A model generated the notes under the pieces. That model worked only from the letters and a program-made list of their open reading frames with translations. It searched no databases and had not been told where the DNA came from. Shown in pieces: positions 1 to 12,848 of a stretch of DNA of 20,718 nucleotides. Each line of letters begins with the position of its first letter. Position 1 is the first letter of the stretch. The stretch is from Reclinomonas americana ATCC 50394 (Eukaryota; Jakobida; Jakobea; Jakobida): assembly GCA_048213135.1 (NCBI GenBank), contig PS015380.1, positions 5,487 through 26,204 on the forward strand, given 5' to 3'. The translations under genes and the position numbers were made by a program.

Positions 1-5
<5 letters not shown>

Positions 6-56
<51 letters not shown>
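6..56. repeat. (GA)n microsatellite
   Basis: An uninterrupted GA dinucleotide run at the left edge. It probably lies in an intron of the minus-strand kinesin gene, where it would read as CT. Confidence 0.95.
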
Positions 57-57
<1 letters not shown>

Positions 58-79
58 AAGGGCAAGAGGGCGAGAGAAT

Positions 80-548
80 GAGAGGGAGAAGAACCGGAAG
101 CGAGACGGAGAGAGGAGGAAGCGTCGAATTAGGTCCAAGAGAAAGGAAGAGCAGGAGGCATTCAGTGAGAGCGGAGAAAGATGAAGAACAGAATCGATCT
201 CGCTCTAGAAAGAGAAAGAGAACGACGACAACAAGAAAGACAGAGAGGAGAAGAAGGGGGAGGATGACCATAAAGATAAGCAGAATGAGCAGGAGAAAGA
301 GCAGAGAGAGAGGCAGAGAGAGAACGAGAGAACGAGAGGGAGAAGAATCGGAAGCGAGACGGAGAGAGGAGGAAGCATCGAACCAAGTCCAAGAGAAAGG
401 AAGAGCAGGAGGCACTCAGTGAGAGCAGAAGGATGAAGAACAGAATCGATCTTGCTCAAGAAAAAGAAAGAGAACGACGACAACAACAGAGAAGAGAAGG
501 AGGCTGACCATGAAGACAAGCAGAATGAGCAGGTGGAGCAGAGAGAGA

Positions 549-560
<12 letters not shown>
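80..560. repeat. 254-bp tandem duplication, two diverged copies
   Basis: Positions 80-333 and 334 to about 560 are two copies of one purine-rich sequence. For example, the stretch starting gtccaagagaaaggaagagc occurs at 133 and again at 387, a shift of 254. The copies differ by scattered substitutions and small indels. Both are almost entirely purine on the plus strand, so no coding meaning is given to the Lys/Arg/Glu-rich frames. The duplication runs straight into a (GA)n run and an assembly gap, so more copies may be hidden. Confidence 0.9.

Positions 561-639
<79 letters not shown>
553..639. repeat. (GA)n microsatellite bordering gap
   Basis: A GA run of at least 87 bp that ends only where the assembly gap begins, so its true length is unknown. 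Confidence 0.95.
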
Positions 640-1411
640 NNNNNNNNNNNNNNNNNNNNNNNNNNNNNNNNNNNNNNNNNNNNNNNNNNNNNNNNNNNNN
701 NNNNNNNNNNNNNNNNNNNNNNNNNNNNNNNNNNNNNNNNNNNNNNNNNNNNNNNNNNNNNNNNNNNNNNNNNNNNNNNNNNNNNNNNNNNNNNNNNNNN
801 NNNNNNNNNNNNNNNNNNNNNNNNNNNNNNNNNNNNNNNNNNNNNNNNNNNNNNNNNNNNNNNNNNNNNNNNNNNNNNNNNNNNNNNNNNNNNNNNNNNN
901 NNNNNNNNNNNNNNNNNNNNNNNNNNNNNNNNNNNNNNNNNNNNNNNNNNNNNNNNNNNNNNNNNNNNNNNNNNNNNNNNNNNNNNNNNNNNNNNNNNNN
1001 NNNNNNNNNNNNNNNNNNNNNNNNNNNNNNNNNNNNNNNNNNNNNNNNNNNNNNNNNNNNNNNNNNNNNNNNNNNNNNNNNNNNNNNNNNNNNNNNNNNN
1101 NNNNNNNNNNNNNNNNNNNNNNNNNNNNNNNNNNNNNNNNNNNNNNNNNNNNNNNNNNNNNNNNNNNNNNNNNNNNNNNNNNNNNNNNNNNNNNNNNNNN
1201 NNNNNNNNNNNNNNNNNNNNNNNNNNNNNNNNNNNNNNNNNNNNNNNNNNNNNNNNNNNNNNNNNNNNNNNNNNNNNNNNNNNNNNNNNNNNNNNNNNNN
1301 NNNNNNNNNNNNNNNNNNNNNNNNNNNNNNNNNNNNNNNNNNNNNNNNNNNNNNNNNNNNNNNNNNNNNNNNNNNNNNNNNNNNNNNNNNNNNNNNNNNN
1401 NNNNNNNNNNN
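640..1411. other. Assembly gap (772 N)
   Basis: A run of N flanked on the left by (GA)n. The kinesin exon carrying the rest of the motor domain may lie in this gap or beyond the left edge. Confidence 0.99.
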
Positions 1412-1538
1412 ATCCACTCTCCCTCATCTGCGCAAACACAAACACACAAACAAGAAGAAGAGTGAGAGAGCGCGCGCGTGAGTGAGTGACAAGTCATGTC
1501 ACACTCTCTTACGCTCTCACTCTCACACAGAACGCAAC

Positions 1539-1894
1539 TCGAATGCGAATGGAGCTCTGACTGCCATGCCACAGAAAGTCAATGTTGCTCTCGCCACCCT
1601 CTCGCTCCTCTGACAAAACACACACAAACACACATTGAGCACACTTTGGTCACACACACTCTCTCTCTCTCACACACACACAAAGACACAACCTCGCGCA
1701 TTCTGTGGGCGAAAGCGCGCCACCACTTTGATGTTTGAGCTGTGCTCGCCTGCGCCCGGAGTGCCCAGCATAAGCACACTACTTGCACCTCCACTGCTCA
1801 TCATTGAGGAGGAGGAGGCACTGCCTGCACTGCTGCTGCTGCGTGCAGAGACAGGCGCAGAGGCAGAGGAGGACTCGCCACCAGACTCCGCCAT
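1539..1894 (-). CDS. Conventional kinesin (kinesin-1) heavy chain, 5' exons only, partial
   Basis: N-terminal end of a plus-end-directed microtubule motor ATPase. Exon 1 (1894-1693) encodes 67 residues: a Ser/Ala/Gly-rich head, then the first motor strand NIKVVARFRPQN, diagnostic of kinesins and closest in my memory to fungal conventional kinesin. Exon 2 (1609-1539) continues EEREGGESNIDF and ends before the expected F-x-FDRVF strand. Intron 1 (1692-1610, 83 nt) has donor GTTGTG and acceptor TCAG; exon 2 is followed by donor GTTGCGT. Phases agree (1, then 0). The start is the only ATG upstream of the motor in frame, 95 bp downstream of the Derlin stop on the same strand. P-loop, switch regions, stalk and tail lie in the gap or off the left edge. 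The family is firm; the kinesin-1 subclass is likely but rests on about 35 motor residues. Confidence 0.88.
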
Positions 1895-1988
1895 CCTCTC
1901 CTCTCACACACTCACAATGAAGAACGAAAGTGAACCTGTGAGCGCAGATTCATTGTCACAGTCGTGTCCTCTCCGTCCTCCTTCGCGT

Positions 1989-5722
<3,734 letters not shown>

Positions 5723-6592
5723 TGCTTGTGCGCGCGCTTTTTGTGTGTTTCGTTGCGTGTGACAACAGGACAGCGATGGACAACTCTGTGTCGAGGTGCG
5801 GAGTGGAGGTGTGAGGGTGTGTAGTGGTGTGTCTGTTGGTACCCGCGGGGATCGGCGGCAAGGTCGTTGATGTCATTTTGCGACGTCGTGAAGGCAAGCA
5901 AAGAGCCGGATCAATTTTGAGTTGCAGGCGTGATGTTGTAAGGCTGCTGATCGAGTGTGGTACACAGGCAACCCTGCGTACAGACCAGCGGCCCAGCGAC
6001 TGAGCGTCCAGCAAGACAGAGCGGCCAAGCGACTGAGCGGCCCAGCAACTGAGCGGCCCAGCGACTGAGCGGCCCAGCAAGACTGAGCGGCCAAGCGACT
6101 GAGCGGCCAAGCGACAGAGCGGCCAAGCGACTGAGCGGCCAAGCGACTGAGCGGCCAAGCGACTGAGCGGCCAAGCGACTGAGCGGCCAAGCGACTGAGC
6201 GGCCAAGCGACTGAGCGGCCAAGCGACTGAGCGGCCAAGCGACTGAGCGGCCAAGCGACTGAGCGGCCAAGCGACTGAGCGGCCAAGCGACTGAGCGGCC
6301 AAACGTCCAGCATCCAGCGATCAGCAACTGAAAGCCCACGCGAACCGCGATGCTGTGCTGCATGGCGCCACTGAAGCTCGACAGTGAGACAAAGGGCTGG
6401 CAACGAATGACGATCCACAGCAAAGCGCTGGCTGTGTTTGGCTATCGAGAGCCAAGAAAGAGTCTCCTCCGGAATCAACGTGCTGCTGGCTCCCTCTCCG
6501 CAATGCTACCTCATACTCACGCAAGTCACACTGCTCTCAGTGACCATTCACTCATCGCAACGAAGCGAGCTTTCTTCCTCGCGTGCTGCTCC
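5723..6592. other. Intergenic region between Derlin and the small-gene array
   Basis: 870 bp between the Derlin start and the stop of array copy A, both on the minus strand. It should hold the Derlin promoter. Apart from the 16-bp minisatellite I find no exon with family resemblance and no RNA gene. Confidence 0.7.
5990..6310. repeat. 16-bp minisatellite, about 19 copies
   Basis: Tandem units of gcgactgagcggccaa, nearly perfect from about 6080 to 6300 and degenerate from 5990 to 6080 (gcggcccagcaactga and similar). Sixteen is not a multiple of three and the unit has no stop on the minus strand, so all three minus frames stay open and give a false 16-residue protein repeat. Confidence 0.97.
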
Positions 6593-6935
6593 TCACTGCA
6601 TCGCCGAGTTCGCAACGTTCATGAAGTTCACGTAGCCAGTGGAGAGGTTCTGAGTGGAGGCAAGAGCACTGCTCTGGAACTCAGGCGTAAGCTGCAAAAT
6701 AACAAAGAAAGAGCGCGAGTGAGAGTGCGAGTGAGTGAGTGAGAGAGAGTGAGTGTGACGCAACAGACGAGTTGCTCATCACGGCATCGTCCATGCCGAG
6801 CATGCTCGGGAGGACGTTGTAGTGACCGCCACTGAGTGTGTGAGAGAGTGTGAGAGTGTGTGAGAGTGAGTGACACAGGCACTTGCGAAACTAGGGGCCA
6901 ATGGGATCAATCATGGCGGGCACGGGGGTAGACAT
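6593..6935 (-). CDS. Small-protein array, copy A (69 aa, divergent)
   Basis: Unrecognised protein; the most diverged of four tandem paralogues. Exons 6935-6892, 6831-6765 and 6691-6593 total 210 bp and 69 aa. Introns are the smallest of the array: 60 nt (donor GTTTCG) and 73 nt (donor GTTGCGT). They have the same positions and phases (2, then 0) as in copies B-D. It begins MSTPVPAMIDPIGP, keeps HY, GMD, the F-Q of exon 3 and LSTGYVNFM, but lacks the C-terminal GGF and stops at TGA after NSAMQ. Exon 3 contains GTTGCGA, which could be read as a donor, so a different last exon is possible. No signal peptide or membrane segment is evident. Function unknown. Confidence 0.65.
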
Positions 6936-7140
6936 GGTGGTGTGTGGTCTGTGTGAGTGTGATGTGAGAGAAGGAGAGGAGGGAAGAGAAGGAGGAGGGC
7001 AAGGGAGGCGGTGAACGCACTGATGACGACGGAGTCAAGCAGGAAACAGGACTGATGCAGACGTCGCATGCTCTTCATTGCAGCGTGTTCTGCTCTGTTT
7101 CTCTCTTGCTGAGTCTGGCACGACGAGAAGCACAAGTGGC

Positions 7141-7894
7141 TTAGACACCGCCGCTCATCATTGCGCTCTGATCGTTGGCGGCCGAGGTGAAAAAGTTGAC
7201 TTCGCCGGTCGACAGGGACTGGTTCGCCGCCAGCGTGCCGATCTGGAACTGCGAGTTGTACTGTTGTGCGGGAGCGGGGAAGAGGGGGAAATGTGAGCGC
7301 AGATCGTAGAAGGCCAGGAAGAAAGGCCGCTATAGGTGAGAATTCGCACTCAATCGTGAATGGCTTGCAAGTGACAGCTCACAACAAACAGAGGGACACG
7401 GGAAAGTGAAACAGAGAGCGTCAATGCCTTGGGCAACGTTAGGGGAGAGACAGAGCATGTGGTCCCTGGAGGTGTTTGGCTTTTGTGCTTTCCGGACACG
7501 ATGAAACTCATCATGTTCGAGGTGTGCATGATATGAGCGAGAGCGAGAGGCAAGGTGGGTGAGGAAAGAGAGAGACAGAGAGAGGAGGAGAAGAAGAAGA
7601 GAAGCGAGATTCATCACTCGTTCGCTCTCAAACGCAGTCAATGCCTCACTCTTCTCTCTTTCAAACGCAACGATGGCAGGGTTGGCCAACACTGAGTTAT
7701 CCAAACCAATCAGACCGGCAGTGGCCACGTAGTGCACACCGCTGCACGCAGAAGGCATGTGTGTGAGAGAGTGACACAAAAAAACAGCCACACAGTCACT
7801 CTTCCCTCGATCACTCCCACTCTTTCTCTCTCTCCCCCTGCCTTATACGCAACTTGGGGCCCACAGGATCAATCAGCGTAGGAATGGACGACAT
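7141..7894 (-). CDS. Small-protein array, copy B (76 aa)
   Basis: Unrecognised protein. Exons 7894-7854, 7741-7672 and 7260-7141 total 231 bp and 76 aa. Introns of 112 and 411 nt both start GTTGCGT. The protein starts MSSIPTLIDPVGP, continues HYVATAGLIGLDNSVL in exon 2 and FQIGTLAANQSLSTG in exon 3, and ends MMSGGV with TAA. Differences from copy C cluster in the last 20 residues (EVNFFTSAANDQSA against YVNFLKTGAADEAA). It is small, with no Cys and no clear membrane segment. The conservation among copies, with changes kept in frame, argues that these are real genes. Confidence 0.78.
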
Positions 7895-7932
7895 CTCTTC
7901 TCACAAGCACTCAAAAAAAGGTTGATGGCTGT

Positions 7933-7947
7933 AGGACTTTGGAAGTC
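7933..7947 (-). promoter_or_regulatory. Upstream motif shared by copies B and C
   Basis: The 15-mer aggactttggaagtc (plus-strand reading) lies about 40-53 bp upstream of the copy B start. The identical 15-mer lies at a matching distance upstream of copy C. The rest of these upstream regions is much less alike. A promoter role is inference. Confidence 0.45.
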
Positions 7948-8010
7948 GCCCTCCTTTGACGGAGTTCATTCAGACTTTACCGTCTCTCAGCAAATGAAGG
8001 CAAGGGTGGC

Positions 8011-9204
8011 TTAGAAGCCACCGCTCTCCATCGCGGCCTCATCGGCAGCGCCCGTCTTCAGGAAGTTGACGTAGCCGGTCGACAGAGACTGATTGGCAGC
8101 CAGCGTGCCGATCTGGAACTGCGGGTTGTACTGTTGTGCAGGAGAGGTGGGGAAAAGGACGAAGAGTGAGAACAGCGCAAGCAGAGCGCCATAGCACCCA
8201 GGATTGTGGAGCAACACAAAGTAGCAAAGGTGAAGAGAAGAATGGTGCAGATGCAGAAGCGGAGCAAGAGATGGAACGGAATGCCGATGCATTGCACAAT
8301 TGCACGTGCAAAGTGCGCACTCGGCTGCAGTGTGTGGGAGACGAGAAAAGGAGCACAATGTGGCGCAGCAAGAAAGAGCAGGAGCATACAAAGCGCAAAA
8401 CCGCAGAGAACTCTGCTGCAGTGTGTCGAGGTGAGGAAGGAGTTCACGAAGTTGGTTAGTCTAACAGGAAGCAACACCGTGGGGACGAATAGAAGGAGAA
8501 GGAGAAGACTGTGGAATGCTTTGCAATGTTCGATCGCGAGATAGGGAAACTGAAGCGCAGATGAGTTCCTGCAGGAGAGAGGCGTGGAACTGACACAGAA
8601 GAGGACATGGAGATGGAGTACGCAGCAAGACAGAAAGCAGAGAGAAGACTGTTTGACTGTAGCGCTTTCGGACATGTGGGGTCAGTGCTGAAACACATGA
8701 TGTTCGAGGTGTGCACATGATGAGAGAGCGAGAGAAGAAGAGAGAGAGGAGGAGAGAGGAAGCAAGTGAGCGAGGAAGTGAGAAGCGAGATTCATCATAC
8801 ACGCAATCAATACTTCTCACAAGAGTACTTTCTATCAACAACAAGAGAAACGTAACAATGGCCGGGTTGGAAAGCACCGAGTTATCGAGGCCAATCAGGC
8901 CGGCGGTGGCCACGTAGTGCACACCACTGCAAACAAACAAAAAAACGCGCAAATGCATGAGAGACAGAGAGAGTGAGAGTGAGTGAGAGAACCGTGCTCT
9001 CTCTCTCTTGCATGTACACATGAACGCACTCTTCTCACACACGCTGAGAGAGAGAGAGGGAGAAGAGTGAGAGTACGAGAGAGAGTGAGTGTGTGAGAGT
9101 GAGTGCGAACACATAATGGGACTCACACACTCTCACAGTCTTCAATCTCTCTCTCTCCCAAACACACACACTCACACACAAGCACGCACATACACTCACA
9201 CAAG

Positions 9205-9250
<46 letters not shown>

Positions 9251-9376
9251 AGCACAGTCACTCGATCACCAGTCACTCATGTTCTCTCTCTTTCCCACTC
9301 TCTCTCTCATTCTCTCTCTCTCTCCCATACGCAACTTGGGGCCCACGGGATCAATCAGCGATGGAATGGACGACAT
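8011..9376 (-). CDS. Small-protein array, copy C (76 aa)
   Basis: Unrecognised protein, closest to copy B over exons 1-2. Exons 9376-9336, 8926-8857 and 8130-8011 total 231 bp and 76 aa. Introns are 409 nt (donor GTTGCGT) and 726 nt (donor GTTACGT). It begins MSSIPSLIDPVGP, has HYVATAGLIGLDNSVLSNP and YNPQFQIGTLAANQSL, and ends MESGGF with TAA. Splice phases are 2 and 0, as in its neighbours. The introns are filled with GA/CA-rich sequence but keep a block near 8660-8720 that also occurs in intron 2 of B and D. Function unknown. Confidence 0.8.
9216..9248. repeat. (CA)n microsatellite
   Basis: A CA run inside intron 1 of array copy C, within a longer CA/CT-rich stretch (about 9120-9330). Confidence 0.95.
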
Positions 9377-9417
9377 GCTCTCTCACACAATCACTCACAA
9401 AGTTGATACACGAGCAC

Positions 9418-9432
9418 AGGACTTTGGAAGTC
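9418..9432 (-). promoter_or_regulatory. Upstream motif shared by copies C and B
   Basis: A second instance of the 15-mer aggactttggaagtc, about 42-56 bp upstream of the copy C start. It is identical to the one upstream of copy B. Confidence 0.45.
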
Positions 9433-9534
9433 CCTCAATTCATTGCATTCGGGCACCTCTCTCTCTCTTTCCTCACTTGACAAGCGGCCAGCAGCAGCAG
9501 AGGACGAGAGCAGTCAGTACAAGGCGAGGATGGC

Positions 9535-11187
9535 TTAGAAACCACCGGTGCCCAACGAGGCCTCATCGGCGGCCGCCGTCTTCATGAAGTTGACGTAGCC
9601 CTCCGACAGGAACTGGGTCGCAGCCAGCGTGCCGACCTGGAACTGCGGGGAGTACTGTGGTGCGAGGGAGGAAGGAGAGAGAGAGTGAGAATCAAAGCAA
9701 AGGAGAAAAGAGCAGGAGAGCACGTGAATGCCGACTCTGCTGCATGCGCAGGGCGAGGAGCATGAAGGAAGAAGCCCCTGATTGAATGAAGAATGCTCCT
9801 GGATCTGCCGTCTGCTTACGTGACCGCACAACAAGAACGCTTTGCAAAGAAAGGACGCGAGAAGTGTGGAGAAGCGCACATCTGCGCCTAAAAACTCTAA
9901 CGCAGGCAGTGGAGCGAGGGCAGGAAGAAGGCAAGAAGCAGAAAAGCGAGAATGCCCACGGCTCTGCCTTCTGGCAGCATAAGAGGAACGCCTAGGTGAG
10001 AAGCGCAAGGTAGAGCCCAAGAACAGGGTGCAGGCGTGTGAAGGAAGACAGCAACTGTTCACATGGGCGCTTACAAAAAAGTAAACAGAGAACGAGAACC
10101 TTCTGGTGAACGGGTTAACGGGGATGCTTTTGCGACGTGAGAACGCGAAAGGATAGAGCAGAGAGGCGCACAGCTGCGACATCGCAGGCTGTGGAGCGCA
10201 GGAAGATGGCAGGAACAGGCGAATGCTTTGAGAAGCACACAACAGAGCCCAAAGCCTCTGACGAGCGTGCGAAGGAAGTAGCCCGTGACATCAATTCATG
10301 GATCTATTGTTGAGAAAGGGCGAGAAAGACGGTGCACATGCGAACACGCAAGCTTCTGAGCAAGTACAAAACGGTGCGCATTCATGCAACATTGCACGTG
10401 GCTCTCAGCAGCGCAGTGCAGTGACAGGGCGATGAGAGGCAAGGAGAGGAGCGAACGAGTGTGAACGGAGCGGTTGACTGCAATGCTTTCTCGGACACAA
10501 GGGGTCAGTGTTGACTGGATGATTCGAGGTGCGCATGATAAGAAGAGAAAGAGAAGGAGAGAGAGGGAGAGAGAGAGAAAAAGGAGGGCGCGGAAGAGCA
10601 AAGAGATTTACCCGCGAAGTCAATACATCTCACAACAGGTACACTCTATACAAAAAAAAAAACGCAACGACAGTGGGGTTGGCCATCACCGCGTGATCCA
10701 GGCCAATCAGACCAGCAGTGGCCGCGTAGTGCTCACCACTACACATAAAAAAAAACAAGCACACAAACGCCACATAAGTGAGAGAAAGAAAGAGAAAGAG
10801 ATATCGGTGAACCCGTGCTCTTTCTCAAGCAGGGAAGCACACAAGCACATAAGAACATGCACTAGCAGGAGCGAGAGAGAGAGGAGAACAAGAAGAAGAA
10901 GAAGAAGAAGAAGAAGAACAAGAATGAGAAGAAGAAGAGGAAGAAGAAGAAAAGTTTCACTGAACTCTCACTATGTCACACACACTCTCTCTCTCTCACA
11001 CACACACACACTCACTCACACACTCACTCACTCACACTCACTCCTCCACTCATCTACTCACACAATCACACACACTCACTCTCCCCTCACTCTCTCACTC
11101 TTCCCTCTCTCTCTCTCTCTCTGCCTCTCTCTCACACACACGCAACTTGGGGCCCACAGCACTCGACAACGACGGAACGGACGACAT
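9535..11187 (-). CDS. Small-protein array, copy D (76 aa)
   Basis: Unrecognised protein, first copy in transcription order and next to the UQCC1-like gene. Exons 11187-11147, 10738-10669 and 9654-9535 total 231 bp and 76 aa. Introns of 408 and 1014 nt both start GTTGCGT. It begins MSSVPSLSSAVGP, then HYAATAGLIGLDHAVMANP, YSPQFQVGTLAATQFLSEG and YVNFMKTAAADEA, ending GTGGF with TAA. It departs from B and C mainly at residues 7-10 (SSA for IDP) and in exon 3. Its start codon is only 66 bp from that of the divergent plus-strand gene. Function unknown. Confidence 0.8.
10888..10953. repeat. (GAA)n-like purine tract
   Basis: Imperfect AAG/GAA trinucleotide run in intron 1 of array copy D. It is followed directly by a CT/CA-rich stretch up to 11140, a sharp purine-to-pyrimidine switch. 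Confidence 0.85.
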
Positions 11188-11253
11188 TCTTCTCACTCAC
11201 TCACTCTCACACAAGAAAGCTTGTCCTGTGTCACACACTCACTGACAAGTTAA
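11188..11253. promoter_or_regulatory. Short divergent promoter region
   Basis: 66 bp separate the start codons of copy D (minus) and the UQCC1-like gene (plus), so both promoters and both 5' leaders must fit here or overlap coding sequence. The stretch is CT/CA-rich with no clear TATA box. The role is inferred from position. Confidence 0.5.
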
Positions 11254-12687
11254 ATGCTTCTCCGCGCGACCACACGACTGCTCACACTCTCGCGCCCTTC
11301 CTGTGCGCATGTGCGCTCATTGGCACTCTTCTCTTCCTCTGCATCGCAACCTCCACAAGAGCAACAACAACAACAACAAGAGAATGCAGAAGAAGCAAAG
11401 GTAAGTCACCTCCCTCTCTCTCTCTCTTTCTCTTACGCTTGTCACTGTTTGCAGTCTTGTTGTGCATCTCTCTCTCTCTCTCTCAATCTCTCTGTTGAGA
11501 TGTGATTGCTGCATCTCTCTCACTCTCCGTCGTTCTCTCCGTATCTCCTCATGCATTTCTCTCCTCGTCTCCTCCTTTGTTGCTTCTCTCCCTTCCCTTT
11601 ACAAGCCACTGCCTCTCTCATCTCTCCCTCTCTCTCCCTTCTCTTCCCTGGCCCTTCACTCTCCGTGTCTTCCTCCTCTTCTTTTCTCTTCCCTCTCTTC
11701 TCTCTGCTCTCTTCACTCACTTCCGCTGCTTTGCTCATTCTCCTTCACTGCCCACTGCCTCTCCCTTCTCCCTTCCCTCCCTCTTCCTCCTATCCCTCCC
11801 TTATCCTCTGCCCCTCTCCTTCTCCTTATCCCTCTCTTTCTCCCTCTCCCCTCCCTCCTTCTCCTTATCCCTCCCTTCCCCCTTCCCCCTCCCTTCCCCC
11901 TGCATAGCCCGGCTTCCTCCGCCGCACCATCCTCCGCTTCATGGGCTACTACAGCCTCGAGAGCGTGCATCTGCGCGCCTCCGCCCAGCTCTTCTCCACC
12001 ATTCGCGCCCAGTGTGAATCGCCGGCACTTTACACGGGTCAGTGTTGAGACGAGCGCCGAAGAGAAAGAGAGACGTGAACGCCGATCGCTCATCGCTTTT
12101 ACCGCAGCATTCCAGCTTCCTCGCGACTTTCGCAGCGAGTACGCCATGCTGACGCTGCATACGTGGTTTGTGCTGTCGCGATTGCGTGCGTGCGGTCGCG
12201 AGGGGCAGGATCTGCGGGCGACACTGTGCGAGGCATTGTGGGATGATACGTTCCGGAGAGTGCGCGAAAAGGGAGTTGCGTAGTGGCGCGCGTCGCTTGT
12301 GCACACTCGCTGCGGTGAGACTCAACCAGACAAATCAAACAAAGGTCACGGAGATGCGTGTGGGCAAGCAGGTGAAGCAGTTGCAGCAGTCGTTCCTCGG
12401 CGCCGCCGTGTCGTTCGACAAGGGCATTGTTGCGTCTCTCCTCCTGTCGCGCACGCAGTTTCTTTGTACCAACGACTGCGATGCAGGCCAATACCGCCAA
12501 CAACAACGAGGCGCTGCGGTCGGCGCTGTGGCGCAACGTGTACGCGGAACAGGGAGCGAGCGCCGATCAACCACACATTCACCGGCTCGTCAGCTACGTC
12601 TACGGCAACATTCATCGACTAGAGAAGATCTCCAACTACGACATGATGCACGGACGCGCCACGTTCCAGGAGCTCAAGGCGGAGTGA
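11254..12687 (+). CDS. UQCC1: Ubiquinol-cytochrome c reductase assembly chaperone (UQCC1/CBP3-like)
   Basis: Mitochondrial chaperone that assists cytochrome b synthesis and complex III assembly. Exons: 11254-11400, 11908-12037, 12108-12274, 12345-12428, 12487-12687, total 729 bp and 242 aa. Residues 1-35 are rich in Arg/Ser/Leu (MLLRATTRLLTLSRP), a typical mitochondrial presequence, followed by a Gln/Glu linker. The chaperone domain fills the rest: FQLPRDFRSEYAMLTLHTWF, GQDLRATLCEALWDD, LQQSFLGAAVSFDKG, ALWRNVYAEQ and LVSYVYGNIHRLEKIS. Donors are GTAAGT, GTCAGT, GTTGCGT and GTTGCGT; phases 0, 1, 0, 0. Exon 4 could instead start at 12330 (acceptor CCAG), adding five residues. Intron 1 is a 507-nt pyrimidine tract. 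The gene converges on TBCCD1 with 161 bp between stops. Confidence 0.93.
11401..11907 (+). other. UQCC1-like intron 1, pyrimidine-rich
   Basis: 507 nt of almost pure C/T from donor GTAAGTCACC to acceptor TGCATAG. It has no exon-like content; the Ser/Leu/Pro frames across it are simple-sequence artefacts. Confidence 0.85.
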
Positions 12688-12848
12688 TGAGAACGTAGCG
12701 ATCGCAGCACCACGCACTATTAGACGACGACGAAAACAATGACTACATTCTGCTCTTGTTTGTTTGTTTGCTTTTTCCACTTGGCCACCCGCAAGAAAGA
12801 ATAAGGGGAAAATACGGTAGCGGGGGTACAACGGCCCACGGCTTGCCC
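12688..12848. other. Convergent intergenic spacer
   Basis: 161 bp between the UQCC1-like stop (plus) and the TBCCD1 stop (minus). Both 3' ends must lie here. It contains no clear AATAAA; agaataaggg near 12798 is the nearest look-alike on the plus strand. Confidence 0.6.

Noticed and set aside
7485-8800. C/D box snoRNAs in introns of copies B and C
   Set aside because: Box C-like GTGATGA (B) and ATGATGA (C) occur before a shared ATCTCGCTTC, but a matching D box and terminal stem are not consistent between copies.
11462-12017. Ser/Leu/Pro-rich protein continuous with the UQCC1-like exons
   Set aside because: This is pyrimidine-rich intron 1 read through. The acceptor TGCATAG and donor GTAAGT remove it and join the presequence to the chaperone domain in phase.
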